Assembly (NCBI RefSeq): GCF_032854445.1
Contig: NC_088303.1
Span: forward strand, 2,983,501 to 3,047,500
DNA: 64,000 nucleotides
Origin: Liolophura sinensis
Lineage: Eukaryota; Mollusca; Polyplacophora; Chitonida; Chitonidae
Direction of reading: 5' to 3'
Both the position numbers and the translations under genes were made by a program. This document shows positions 26,001 through 64,000 of the stretch, in pieces (position 1 is the stretch's first letter; every line of letters begins with the position of its first letter). The notes beneath the pieces were generated by a model that was not told the DNA's origin, did no database searches, and saw only the letters and a program-made list of their open reading frames with translations.

Positions 26001-26770
26001 TAACAACAAATCTATTGTGCTGCCTCACTGGACCATGCAAAAGATACCAGACAGGACACCAGACAAGACATCCCACCCTGTACTTTGTCTACCGCCCTTA
26101 TACTGAGCGTCAAGTGACAAAGTGCAAACTGTCAGTTTTAAAGCAATTTGTATGACATGAGCCAGCTTGTATTCCGCAAAGACTATGATCATTTGACCCT
26201 CTGGCAGTTGTAAAGACTAGGCTGATGCTTTTGTTAGCCAAAGAGCCCTACTCGGAAGTTAAAAAAGAAAAGCTGGTTAATCAACGATAATCACACAGCA
26301 GCCTACACTTAAAACTCCCCGACCATCTTAGTGCATTCCTGGATGTAAAAGCCCCAGAAACGCACATGTCACACAATATTAAGAAGTTTGAGTGGCAAAT
26401 ATATTATCAAGAGCAGAGTGTTGACGGATGCTGTAAATCACATGGATTACGGAGAACAGTTCGTAGCTGACATGTATAAGGGAAACTGATGAGTTCGAGG
26501 CCATTAAATTATGCTTCAAGATAAAGCAGGTAAATATAATTTTCTTTCATTCACTAGAAAGGTGAACTGTAAGTTATCTCCCAAACCAAGGTTCTCACTT
26601 TTATCTTCCTCGTTATCAAAGCCGCCATCAAGTGACTGCGAAACACGTCGATAATAATTTAAAGTTTCTTCCTTCAGAACTCCAATTTTCACTTTAGGCT
26701 CTGTGTCAGTGGAGGAATTCTGTTTGAATTTGCCCATGATGATCATCTTATCTCGGGCAAAACATTTCAT
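14079..26770 (-). CDS. NOP9: NOP9, nucleolar Pumilio-repeat protein
   Basis: Pumilio-like RNA-binding protein of the nucleolus, needed in the known family for small-subunit pre-rRNA processing. Exons: 26599-26737 (from MGKFKQ; upstream in-frame ATGs at 26746 and 26770), 24569-25018, 24147-24245, 23571-23727, 22912-23101, 22168-22296, 21345-21459, 17418-17647, 15751-16016, 15445-15512 and 14079-14273. Every junction is GT/AG and phases agree. Predicted length is about 678 aa, near the usual 630-700. Pumilio-type helices include DRFASHVLQKLL (exon 2), NPCGSHIVDTFY (exon 8), SKNGSRALQTIW and DQFGRFMHRNFA (exon 9). The lysine-rich tail (KKKRKFRK) suits nucleolar targeting. Exon 7 (HLQKAFHCYK...) was found by phase and homology. 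Oddity: in exon 9 a run of eight A's (plus strand 15785-15792) shifts the frame to an early stop; with seven the frame continues to a good donor (GTACGT) and into exon 10. Head-to-head with AFG3L2. Confidence 0.93.
14622..14735 (-). mobile_element. Family A SINE fragment
   Basis: It contains TTTATTTCATTGGTGTTTTA and CGCCAAACTCAAGAATATC followed by a degraded GGAGGGAGGAGACCAGACAG. It sits in the last intron of NOP9. Confidence 0.6.
16165..17417. repeat. NOP9: Minisatellite, about 73-bp unit, 17 copies, derived from NOP9 exon 8 end plus donor
   Basis: The phrase ACCTTCAGCCTCTGTAT recurs 17 times, and an 18th version is the authentic end of exon 8 (17418 onward). On the minus strand each unit reads like the exon's last bases CAGAGGCTGAAG followed by GTACGTTTT, a good donor, then CTAGGTAAGATC, a second donor-like site. 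The array starts at the true donor and fills almost the entire 1.4-kb intron 8. One unit (near 17200) has lost its donor GT by substitution. Confidence 0.95.
17701..20160. other. NOP9 intron 7, unique part
   Basis: Intronic DNA between exons 8 and 7, acceptor side. I see no exon on either strand; open frames here are short and lack family resemblance. Confidence 0.5.
20165..20889. repeat. Minisatellite, 45-bp unit, 16 copies
   Basis: The phrase GGTAGGAGCATAGACTAACT recurs with an exact 45-base period, and the variable segment around AGTGAAGCATGAACTG separates unit types. It lies in NOP9 intron 7, about 460 bases downstream of the exon 7 donor. Confidence 0.95.
21533..21600 (-). mobile_element. 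Family A SINE fragment
   Basis: A short remnant with TTATTTATTTGATTG and CAGCATTATGGCAGGAGGAA in intron 6 of NOP9. Confidence 0.5.
21762..21925 (-). mobile_element. Family A SINE, internally deleted
   Basis: It contains TTTATTTACTTGATTTGTG, TTTACGCCAAAATCAAGAA and GGTGAGAGGCTCTTGCGTCA. The middle section is missing. It lies in intron 6 of NOP9. Confidence 0.6.
25078..25290 (-). mobile_element. Family A SINE
   Basis: It has TTTATTTATTTACTTCTG, TTTTACACCATACTCAAGA, GGCGGCCCAGCAGTATGG and the head-proximal GTGAAAGGCCCCTGAGTCAT. It lies in intron 1 of NOP9. Confidence 0.65.
25857..25925. repeat. Short tandem repeat, 18-bp unit, four copies
   Basis: CCACAATTGGGTAAATAT is repeated four times in NOP9 intron 1. 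A family B SINE-like fragment (CACCAGACAAGACATCCC) follows at about 26010-26130. Confidence 0.85.
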
Positions 26771-27324
26771 CTCAAATCACGTGTACTGAGAAAATAATTT
26801 TGTGGTGTTGCTAGCCGCGTTTCGTAGCCGGCATGGACCCTTCTGAATATCCAATTGATAGATTCGAAAGTGGACTTCCAGTGTATTTCATATTCATTCA
26901 ATAATTTTTAATTACTGGTTCTGCAAGAAAAAATTTTAATTTATTTAATGTTAATAACATGTACAATTAATTATTTGGCCACAAATAATAGGCGAACACA
27001 ATTGGTCCATGAACAACTATGTTTTTCTTGAACAGGTTAGTTATTTTGAATATTAGGTAATATTTTATTACTTTTATTTATCGAATAGGAAATAAAATAA
27101 ATACTTTACAACGATGTTTAACTGGCATGGCAATTATAATAAAACAGCTCAAGTGCAATTTTCGAGGGGTACCAAAATACGAATATTCGTCTGTAGGCTA
27201 AAAGACAGTAGCTCCATGTTTTTAGCGAAGGTCGTCGTTCACCTTCGATCTGCGATGTTTTCGTAATAAGTTGTCAAAATCTGCTACATAACTCATTCTG
27301 GGTCTGCGGTGGTAAAAAAAAACC
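26771..27324. promoter_or_regulatory. Divergent promoter region between NOP9 and AFG3L2
   Basis: NOP9 (minus) and AFG3L2 (plus) start codons are about 590 bases apart, so both promoters must lie here or in the 5' UTRs. I see no TATA box at a convincing distance on either side. The part near 26820 has a CG-containing stretch (GCCGCGTTTCGTAGCCGG). The rest is AT-rich and I recognise nothing in it. Confidence 0.55.
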
Positions 27325-55065
<27,741 letters not shown>

Positions 55066-55369
55066 TACAAAATTGTTTTATGTTTTTTTTTTCTTAGTTG
55101 TTACATTTGACCCAGGGTACAGAATCCCTGAACATACACATTCTAATTTAAATGACTGACCTTGAGGCAATTTCCTGCCAAATAGATGCTGAATATTTTA
55201 ACTACAGTAGTAGAACAGATGAAAGCAACAAAGCAACACGTTTAGTAATTTGCCATGCCAGAGCCTCAGCATTGTAAGACTCTATGCTTGTTTCTACAAC
55301 TAGACTGAACTAAATTATTGAATCTTCTGTAATGTACAGGGTTTTGTGATTTCTTAATTGATGGTAATG

Positions 55370-55960
55370 TGGACTTGTGTCAAAACCTGTGCCCATACTG
55401 TCCTCTTTTTCCCCGTTAACATCAGATTTGATGATGATAATGTGGACTTGATAAATCTGAGTTGTCATGTGTCAGACCTGTGGCCACACTGTCCTCTTTC
55501 CTGTTAACATCAGATTTGATGATGATAATGTGGACTTGATAAATCTGACTTGTCATGTGTCAAACCTGTGGCCACTGTTCTCTTTCCCATTAACATCAGA
55601 CTTGATGATGATAATGTGGACTTGATAAATCTGACTCGTCATGTGTCAGACCTGTGGCCACACTGTCCTCTTTCCTGTTAACATCAGATTTTGATGATGA
55701 TAATGTGGACTTGATAAATCTGACTCATGTGTCAGACCTGTGGCCACACTGTCCCCTTTCCTGTTAACATCAGATTTGATGATGATAATGTGAACTGATA
55801 AATCTGACTTGTCATGTGTCAGACCTGTGGCCACACTGTCCTCTTTCCTGTTAACATCAGATTTGATGATGATAATGTGGACTTGATAAATCTGACTTGT
55901 CATGTGTCAAACCTGTGGCCACACTGTCCTCTTTCGTGTTAACATCAGATTTGATGCATT
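55370..55960. repeat. Minisatellite, about 86-bp unit, about 7 copies, in the 3' UTR
   Basis: The phrase GATGATGATAATGTGGACTT recurs at 55430, 55518, 55604 and onward. Units share GTCATGTGTCAGACCTGTGG and TTAACATCAGATTTGATG. If the 3' UTR call is right, this array is transcribed into the mature message. Confidence 0.93.
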
Positions 55961-56685
55961 TGTATCTCGTGAGGACAGGACGCAGATGGGATTAATCGTG
56001 TGTGTCCGTGCTTGTAATTGGATCATTCGTTCACTTATGACATTCTCTTTACACAGGTGTGTGTATTTGTAACTAGTCTTTTAAAGCTAGTGATGCATTG
56101 CTTTTATCCAATGAAAACAGTTATGATTTATCATCAGCTCTAGTTGACTGATTTACATGTAGCTATTAATGTAATGTGCCTTACTGATAAGAATTTCAAA
56201 TTGGTTTATGATTGGTAAATGAAAGCTGCATTGACACCATCCTCTGGTTTCGTTCATACAGATTTTATTAATGATTTATCAGGAGCAAATTAGACAGTTC
56301 CATTCTCATCATACTCAGATTGGTGAGTTTCAGACTAGTGATCAACAGCTGAAAGTATAAATGCATTTGTTCCACATACTGAGCAGAAATGATGTTTTGT
56401 CAGATTTCTCTGCTGTACCAATATCATCATGTGTTTGCCAATTTTTGCATTGAATCATTTATTGCAAACGACATTGCAGAGATTATAGATGTACACATAT
56501 TATGTGGGAATGTTTAGGTGACTTCCTTTGTACATAGTCTCTCATCGCCATCCTCCATTGTTTCGTGGGATTGCTGTACAGGCCTTGTGACTGTTTTATT
56601 GCTGTTTATAAAAGATGTGATATATGCCTGAATGTGACAGTTTCTGTTGTCAGATTGTGTTTGATAAGCATGTATGAAAAAAAAA

Positions 56686-56691
56686 AATAAA
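56686..56691 (+). terminator. Polyadenylation signal, probably of AFG3L2
   Basis: AATAAA inside an A-rich stretch, about 1.6 kb after the stop codon, followed by AACTACTAAAG. No closer plus-strand hexamer looked convincing. Confidence 0.45.
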
Positions 56692-56764
56692 CTACTAAAG
56701 AAACCTATCATTGTCTTCTATTCAGTTCTTTTCTACTTATATGGTTAAACAATCAAATAATCAT

Positions 56765-56965
56765 TTTTTTTATTTTATGCTCAAGAATATATTACTTACA
56801 TGGCTACAGCAGGGACGGGAGTCAGTGGAAGAATGGCCCCCACATAACCTTATATGGTATGGTTGTTGTCAAGCTGGTAGGAGCAGGATGTGAACACACC
56901 CACTTATGGCCGAGTGCCTACAGTCACAAGGAAAACATCACTAGGCTAGCAATGGTGTGTCTGCT
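56765..56965 (-). mobile_element. Degenerate family A SINE
   Basis: Fragments such as TGCTCAAGAATATATTACTT and a damaged CAGCAGGGACGGGAGTCAG mark an old copy. Confidence 0.4.
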
Positions 56966-58259
56966 ACAGGATAACTTATACATTCTTCAACACCAATAAA
57001 ATCAACACTGACACATGCACAGCCTGGAGAAAAACCACCACCAGCCAGCCAGCTGAAAAATACCCTGACTTTAAAGCTATGAAATAAAATAATTTGTAAC
57101 TAATAAATAAGTGAATAAAATGTAACTGGTAGTATTTATAATATATTTCTCCATACTCGAGAAGTTTTTTGCTTATAAGCAGACAGTCATTTTTATGGGT
57201 TGAATCAACCAGTGCCCAAAGTAAATCATTGACCTTTGAGAGATTCAGGCTGGCACGCCATATTGGACAAATGGACCAACAAACTCCATCAGCTCATACT
57301 GGAGTACCTTTCCTGCCCTACAGTGACTCTGCTCCTAGCTGACTTGACCATTGTTCCTGTCATAAATGAGTACTACATTACCAATGTAAAAATGTTTTTG
57401 CAAAAGCAAAAGAGGAGAACAGTCCACAGAGCTTAGGCCCGAGTTACTTGAGGTGGGAAAGGTTACCTAGTGACACCAACGATTTGTGCACAAGGAGAGA
57501 AATGGAATCCAGAAATTCCTTGGTCCAGAGCCACGGTTGAATCTGCACCTCACGTGCCAGCAGTCAAGAGAAGCACACTTTAGTACATGCTGCCTCCAGC
57601 CATGTTTTAAGGCTCAACCAAATAAAAAAGTTCTTACAGGTTTATTTTAGAAACAATGACCTGAATTACCACTGGATCTTCAGTATGGTTTCATCATGTC
57701 TTCGTTAACAGAACACACTGGTGACATCAAAGTAATATTGCAGACAAGGTATATCACAAAGAATTGTAATCAGCACATGATAAACTGTGAAATTACTTCC
57801 ACATAGGGAGGTCCATGTATGTTTCATGCTTAAATGAAGATGGTGATGTGAAACAGGTTATAAACACCATTACCCATTCCACACAGATAAAAATTCCAGA
57901 ATTGTTGAGAAAGTAAATGGAAAAGCTTCAAGAATTAGACAACGTGCAGATGTAGGCCCCGTAACATGAATACTTCACACAGGATATTTCATCAACCAAC
58001 AATTTCAATTTGAAGTTGATTAGTTACTTGCTGCTTTCATCCGTTTATCGCTCCCATTCAAGATCTAATCAACAAGTACATTTAGTTTAATGCAGACCAG
58101 AAAATAACATATATGAACAGTGGAATATGTGTGGAATTTAAACAAATACCACTGCATGCAGTGCAACTTACATCAATGAAAATATTTTGTGATTAACTTT
58201 TTTTGTATTTGACAGTGATTAAGGAGACAAAATAAAATCAGAGACATATTAAAGGTCAA
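56966..58259. other. Intergenic region without a recognised gene
   Basis: AT-rich sequence downstream of AFG3L2. The longest open frame (57236-57436) resembles nothing I know and has no splice or start context. I see no repeats here. Confidence 0.5.
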
Positions 58260-58361
58260 CTAATCGATGAAAGAGAAGTTGAATTCAGTTTCGCTGTCAG
58301 GAAGAGGCTTCCTTTCTTCTGTGGTGCCACTGCTGCAGAATACTGCTTTCTTTAAGCTGTA
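58260..58361 (-). CDS. Possible short terminal exon of an unidentified gene
   Basis: On the minus strand an acceptor-like TTTTACTGTACAG is followed by an open stretch encoding GTTEERKPLPDSETEFNFSF and ending at a stop (58260-58262). The composition is protein-like, but length and context give little support and I do not recognise it. It could be chance. Confidence 0.2.
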   Translation of the reverse strand, partial: YSLKKAVFCSSGTTEERKPLPDSETEFNFSFID

Positions 58362-58539
58362 CAGTAAAAGTGTGTCAAAACATCTCTACTGGTACACTTC
58401 ATAAGTAAATACTACATAACTGAAAGCAAAGTGTACACACAAATACCAATTCACCATGAGTGATACAATTAAATATTCCACACCCTCCACTCCTTTTACA
58501 TTTGTCAAGTTACAGCTGTATACATTCTGAAGGTTAAAC

Positions 58540-58570
<31 letters not shown>

Positions 58571-59179
58571 TGGATTTGAAACCCAGCAAAAATACATATT
58601 TATGATCCAGTTTCCTCTGGTTTTCTTCAGGCACAAACTTGATCATACAAGTAATAAATACAGCAATTTAATAACAATCAAATAAATACATCAATTTAAG
58701 TCAGAGAAAAGTTTAAAGGCATACCACCTCACTGGACCAAAACATGGAACAAAACATAAAGGTATGTGGATATTAGAACGGCAAAAGGATCTTGAAGACA
58801 CAGCTGTTTACCCAGAAGAGACTGTATGTAGGGCGTATCAGTCATATAAGGCGAAATCATGCTTCAGAATGACATTTACAGGCTATCGGATAGACTCTTT
58901 GTTCACTTGTTAGTACTATCTTATTGAATTAAATACATGTTGAGAAGCTGGATTTCGCGTTACACAAAGTCAATATCATGCATCTAGGACTACTGCAGCA
59001 TCACAGATAACTGCTTCAGGGGCAGGGGCTCCTGAGCCCTTCCCTAAGGTTCACTTAGTTCCTGCATGGTGAACCCAGCTTTATAACGAATTAGGAATTT
59101 TACACACAGTTTCAACTGACGATTTCTTTGTATGGTTATATGATTGAAGAAGCTGTTTGATAATAAAAATGTCCTTAAA

Positions 59180-60775
59180 GGTCTCAGTGACAGCTACATG
59201 TACATGGCATGTAACAATCTCCTGTTACCTGACCTGCTGGGTACACCTGTTGTAATCTGCAGAATATTCCACACAGACAAAGCCTATGTAACTGTCTCTT
59301 ATAACAGAGCCTTTCATTCCTGGGTTCTATTGTCTGTACCTGTACATGGCATGTAACAATCTCCTGTCCCCTGACCTGCTGGGTACACCTGTTGTAATCT
59401 GCAGAATATTCCACACAGACAAAGCCTATGTAACTGTCTCTTATAACAGAGCCTTTCATTCCTGGGTTCTATTGTCTGTACCTGTACATGGCATGTAACA
59501 ATCTCCTGTCCCCTGACCTGCTGGGTACACCTGTTGTAATCTGCAGAATATTCCACACAGACAAAGCCTATGTAACTGTCTCTTATAACAGAGCCTTTCA
59601 TTCCTGGGTTCTATTGTCTGTACCTGTACATGGCATGTAACAATCTCCTGTTACCTGACCTGCTGGGTACACCTGTTGTAATCTGCAGAATATTCCACAC
59701 AGACAAAGCCTATGTAACTGTCTCTTATAACAGAGCATTTCATTCCTGGGTTCTATTGTCTGTACCTGTACATGGCATGTAACAATCTCCTGTTACCTGA
59801 CCTGCTGGGTACACCTGTTGTAATCTGCAGAATATTCCACACAGACAAAGCCTATGTAACTGTCTCTTATAACAGAGCATTTCATTCCTGGGTTCTATTG
59901 TCTGTACCTGTACATGGCATGTAACAATCTCCTGTTACCTGACCTGCTGGGTACACCTGTTGTAATCTGCAGAATATTCCACACAGACAAAGCCTTTGTA
60001 ACTGTCTCTTATAACAGAGCATTTCATTCCTGGGTTCTATTGTCTGTACCTGTACATGGCATGTAACAATCTCCTGTTACCTGACCTGCTGGGTACACCT
60101 GTTGTAATCTGCAGAATATTCCACACAGACAAAGCCTATGTAACTGTCTCTTATAACAGAGCCTTTCATTCCTGGGTTCTATTGTCTGTACCTGTACATG
60201 GCATGTAACAATCTCCTGTTACCTGACCTGCTGGGTACACCTGTTGTAATCTGCAGAATATTCCACACAGACAAAGCCTATGTAACTGTCTCTTATAACA
60301 GAGCATTTCATTCCTGGGTTCTATTGTCTGTACCTGTACATGGCATGTAACAATCTCCTGTTACCTGACCTGCTGGGTACACCTGTTGTAATCTGCAGAA
60401 TATTCCACACAGACAAAGCCTTTGTAACTGTCTCTTATAACAGAGCATTTCATTCCTGAATTCTATTGTCTGTACCTGTACATGGCATGTAACAATCTGT
60501 TACCTGACCTGCTGGGTACACCTGTTGTAATCTGCAGAATATTCCACACAGACAAAGCCTTTGTAACTGTCTCTTATAACAGAGCATTTCATTCCTGAAT
60601 TCTATTGTCTGTACCTGTACATGGCATGTAACAATCTGTTACCTGACCTGCTGGGTACACCTGTTGTAATCTGCAGAATATTCCACACAGACAAAGCCTA
60701 TGTAACTGTCTCTTATAACAGAGCATTTCATTCCTGTATTCTATTGTCTGTACCTGCACATAACATGGATCTGTA
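59180..60775. repeat. Tandem repeat, 142-bp unit, about 11 copies
   Basis: The phrase TTCATTCCTGGGTTCTATTG recurs with an exact 142-base period (59314, 59456, 59598 and onward); some right-hand units are 3-4 bases shorter. Units are nearly identical, pointing to recent amplification or homogenisation. The array lies just downstream of the minus-strand terminal exon at 60832-61017. Confidence 0.96.
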
Positions 60776-60831
60776 CAACATACAAATTCGGTTTCTCTCA
60801 CAGTAATCAGCTCTCAGATTTTCAGGTACTG

Positions 60832-61017
60832 TCAGTCCCAGTCCTGAGGTTCATCATGCTGCTCTCCGTCTTCACCCTGGTGGTTCTCTACAGGGGGGTC
60901 CACAGGACGAATGTTATTGAGCAAGTCCCTCATGGCATCCATCAGGGCCCCTACACCCTGCCGCAGGTTGTTACCCTGCTCTCCCCCTGCAGCACCCTCA
61001 GGCTCCTGGGCTACTTC
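60832..61017 (-). CDS. Terminal exon of an unidentified gene, acidic C-terminus
   Basis: On the minus strand an acceptor (TTGTATGTTAG) is followed by 62 codons ending in a stop at 60832-60834. The peptide starts EVAQEPEG, has a likely short helix (LRQGVGALMDAMRDLLNNI) and ends in an acidic tail (GEDGEQHDEPQDWD). I do not recognise the family with confidence. The helix-plus-acidic-tail layout loosely recalls GON7, the small KEOPS-complex subunit, but that is a guess. The upstream intron contains the 42-bp minisatellite, and earlier exons must lie beyond the right edge. Confidence 0.6.
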   Translation of the reverse strand, partial: EVAQEPEGAAGGEQGNNLRQGVGALMDAMRDLLNNIRPVDPPVENHQGEDGEQHDEPQDWD

Positions 61018-61127
61018 CTAACATACAAAGAAACAAAAAACACTGAAGTCAGGCCAAGTAATGACGAACTGAGTGATATATTTACTGATATTGATAATCA
61101 TAAATATGATTTAGTGTATACATGTAT

Positions 61128-64000
61128 CATGGTCTCACCACAGCTGACCGGACACTGACTCATGTTCTTCATGGTCTCAACACAGCTGACTGGCCATTGA
61201 CTCATGTGCTTCATGGTCTCACCGCAGCTGACTGGCCACTGACTAACACGCATCATGGTCTCACCACAGCCGACTGCCCAATGACTAACGTGCATCATGG
61301 TCTCACCACAGCCATCTCGCCACTGACTAACCTGCATCATGGTCTCACCAAAGCCGACCGCCCACTGACTAACCTGCATCATGGTCTCACCACAGCCGAC
61401 CGCCCACTGACTAACATGCATCATTGTCTCACCAAAGCCATCTGGCCACTGACTAACCTGCATCATGGTCTCACCACAGCCATCTGGCCACTGACTAACC
61501 TGCATCATGGTCTCACCACAGCTGACCGCCCACTGACTAACCTGCATCATGGTCTCACCACAGCCATCTGGCCACTGACTAACGTGCATCATGGTCTCAC
61601 CACAGCCGACCACCCACTGACTAACCTGCATCATGGTCTCACCACAGCCGACCGCCCACTGACTAACATGCATCATTGTCTCACCAAAGCCGACCGGCCA
61701 CTGACTAACGTGCATCATGGTCTCACCACAGCTGACCGCCCACTGACTAACCTGCATCATGGTCTCACCAAAGCCGACCGCCCACTGACTAACCTGCATC
61801 ATGGTCTCAACACAGCCGACCGCCCACTGACTAACCTGCATCATGGTCTCACCACAGCCATCTGGCCACTGACTAACGTGCATCATGGTCTCACCACAGC
61901 CATCTGGCCACTGACTAACGTGCATCATGGTCTCACCAAAGCCGACCGCCCACTGACTAACCTGCATCATGGTCTCACCAAAGCCGACCGCCCACTGACT
62001 AACATGCATCATTGTCTCACCAAAGCCGACCGGCCAATGACTAACGTGCATCATGGTCTCACCCCAGCCATCTGGCCACTGACTAACGTGCATCATGGTC
62101 TCACCACAGCCGACCGCCCACTGACTAACCTGCATCATGGTCTCACCAAAGCCGACCGCCCACTGACTAACACGCATCATGGTCTCACCACAGCCGATCA
62201 CCCACTGACTAACGTGCATCATGGTCTCACCAAAGCCAACCGGCCACTGACTAACGTGCATCATGGTCTCACCACAGCCATCTCGCCACTGACTAACCTG
62301 CATCATGGTCTCACCAAAGCCGACCGCCCACTGACTAACCTGCATCATGGTCTCACCACAGCCGACCGCCCACTGACTAACCTGCATCATGGTCTCACTG
62401 CAGCTCACCTGCCACTGACTAACCTGCATCATGGTCTCACCACAGCCGACCACCCACTGACTAACCTGCATCATGGTCTCACTGCAGCTCAACTGCCACT
62501 GACTAACCTGCATCATGGTCTCACCACAGCCGACCGCCCACTGACTAACCTGCATCATGGTCTCACTGCAGCTCACCTGCCACTGACTAACCTGCTTCAT
62601 GGTCTCACCACAGCCATCTGGCCACTGACTAACGTGCATCATGGTCTCACCACAGCCATCTGGCCACTGACTAACGTGCATCATGGTCTCACCACAGCCG
62701 ACCGCCCACTGACTAACATGCATCATTGTCTCACCAAAGCCGACCGGCCACTGACTAACGTGCATCATGGTCTCACCACAGCTGACCGCCCACTGACTAA
62801 CCTGCATCATGGTCTCACCAAAGCCGACCGCCCACTGACTAACGTGCATCATGGTCTCACCACAGCCATCTGGCCACTGACTAACGTGCATCATGGTCTC
62901 ACCACAGCCATCTGGCCACTGACTAACGTGCATCATGGTCTCACCAAAGCCGACCGCCCACTGACTAACCTGCATCATGGTCTCACCAAAGCCGACCGCC
63001 CACTGACTAACATGCATCATTGTCTCACTAAAGCCGACCGGCCAATGACTAACGTGCATCATGGTCTCACCCCAGCCATCTGGCCACTGACTAACGTGCA
63101 TCATGGTCTCACCACAGCCGACCGCCCACTGACTAACCTGCATCATGGTCTCACCAAAGCCGACCGCCCACTGACTAACCTGCATCATGGTCTCACCACA
63201 GCCGACCGCCCACTGACTAACGTGCATCATGGTCTCACCAAAGCCAACCGGCCACTGACTAACGTGCATCATGGTCTCACCACAGCCATCTCGCCACTGA
63301 CTAACCTGCATCATGGTCTCACCAAAGCCGACCGCCCACTGACTAACCTGCATCATGGTCTCACCACAGCCGACCGCCCACTGACTAACCTGCATCATGG
63401 TCTCACTGCAGCTCACCTGCCACTGACTAACCTGCATCATGGTCTCACCACAGCCGACCGCCCACTGACTAACCTGCATCATGGTCTCACTGCAGCTCAA
63501 TTGCCACTGACTAACCTGCATCATGGTCTCACCACAGCCGACCGCCCACTGACTAACCTGCATCATGGTCTCACTGCAGCTCACCTGCCACTGACTAACC
63601 TGCTTCATGGTCTCACCACAGCCATCTGGCCACTGACTAACGTGCATCATGGTCTCACCACAGCCATCTGGCCACTGACTAACCTGCATCATGGTCTCAC
63701 CACAGCCGATCACCCACTGACTAACGTGCATCATGGTCTCACTGCAGCTCACCTGCCACTGACTAACGTGCATCATGGTCTCACCACAGCCATCTCGCCA
63801 CTGACTAACCTGCATCATGGTTTCACCACAGCCGACCGCCCACTGACTAACCTGCATCATGGTCTCACCAAAGCCAACCGGCCACTGACTAACGTGCATC
63901 ATGGTCTCACCACAGCCATCTCGCCACTGACTAACCTGCATCATGGTCTCACCAAAGCCGACCGCCCACTGACTAACCTGCATCATGGTCTCACCACAGC
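61128..64000. repeat. Very large minisatellite, 42-bp unit, about 68 copies, 1008-bp higher-order repeat, continues past the window
   Basis: The unit is CCTGCATCATGGTCTCACCA plus CAGCCGACCGCCCACTGACT plus AA, 42 bases. Rare markers recur 1008 bases apart (CCTGCTTCATGG at 62591 and 63599; CATGCATCATT with GGCCAATGACT at about 62003 and 63011), so 24 units form a higher-order block. On the minus strand the frame is open for over 960 codons with a 14-residue period (core MMQVSQW). Each unit also contains donor-like CAGGTTAGT and TGGTGAGAC. It lies upstream of the terminal exon at 60832-61017 and is therefore probably intronic. Confidence 0.96.

Larger units (their letters stand above)
55066..56710 (+). 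other. AFG3L2: Probable AFG3L2 3' UTR
   Basis: It runs from the stop codon (55063-55065) to just past the first convincing AATAAA at 56686-56691. It contains the 86-bp minisatellite. The extent is inferred from the signal only. Confidence 0.5.

Noticed and set aside
57236-57436. 66-residue plus-strand open frame
   Set aside because: No homology, splice or start context; length expected by chance.
61098-63986. 962-codon minus-strand open frame
   Set aside because: It is produced by a 42-bp repeat whose unit lacks stops; it starts in mid-array, ends just past it and shows no splice or start context. Treated as a minisatellite.

Overview
This is animal nuclear DNA, most likely from a marine mollusc (inference). 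The genes have many short exons with GT/AG introns. A tandem pair encodes secreted laminarinase-like GH16 glucanases of the kind common in molluscs. tRNA-headed SINEs of a molluscan type are scattered throughout. No bacterial operons, ribosome binding sites or CRISPR arrays are present. All gene models were assembled by eye from exon homology, splice sites and reading-phase continuity.

Layout. (1) 1-3924, minus: first GH16 beta-1,3-glucanase copy; the last exons lie off the left edge and exon 2 carries a one-base frameshift. (2) 4623-12894, minus: second GH16 copy with all ten exons; its last exon carries four single-base shifts. (3) 14079-26770, minus: NOP9, a Pumilio-type nucleolar ribosome-biogenesis protein, 11 exons, with one homopolymer shift near the C-terminus. 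(4) 27325-55065, plus: AFG3L2, the inner-mitochondrial-membrane AAA protease subunit, 19 exons, fully open (819 aa), head-to-head with NOP9 across about 590 bp. (5) 56711-64000, minus: the terminal exon of an unidentified gene (60832-61017), a possible second small exon (58260-58361), and a very large minisatellite running off the right edge.

Mobile DNA: a nearly complete Tc1/mariner element with matching inverted repeats and one frameshift (45514-47172), a 5'-truncated decayed L1-like LINE (36100-38480), a candidate inverted-repeat element (30573-31568), and at least three SINE families.

The most striking property is the density of minisatellites: about seventeen arrays with units of 20 to 142 bp, nearly all inside introns. 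Four start at, or within a few bases of, a 5' splice site. In two of these (NOP9 exon 8, AFG3L2 exon 13) the repeat unit visibly contains the end of the exon plus its splice donor, so the intron carries a row of decoy donors. Two arrays have nested higher-order periods (45/90/270 bp and 42/1008 bp). Several units are multiples of three, which creates very long but probably spurious open frames.

No shared pathway links the genes: secreted glucan digestion or recognition (GH16), ribosome assembly (NOP9) and mitochondrial protein quality control (AFG3L2) are simply neighbours.
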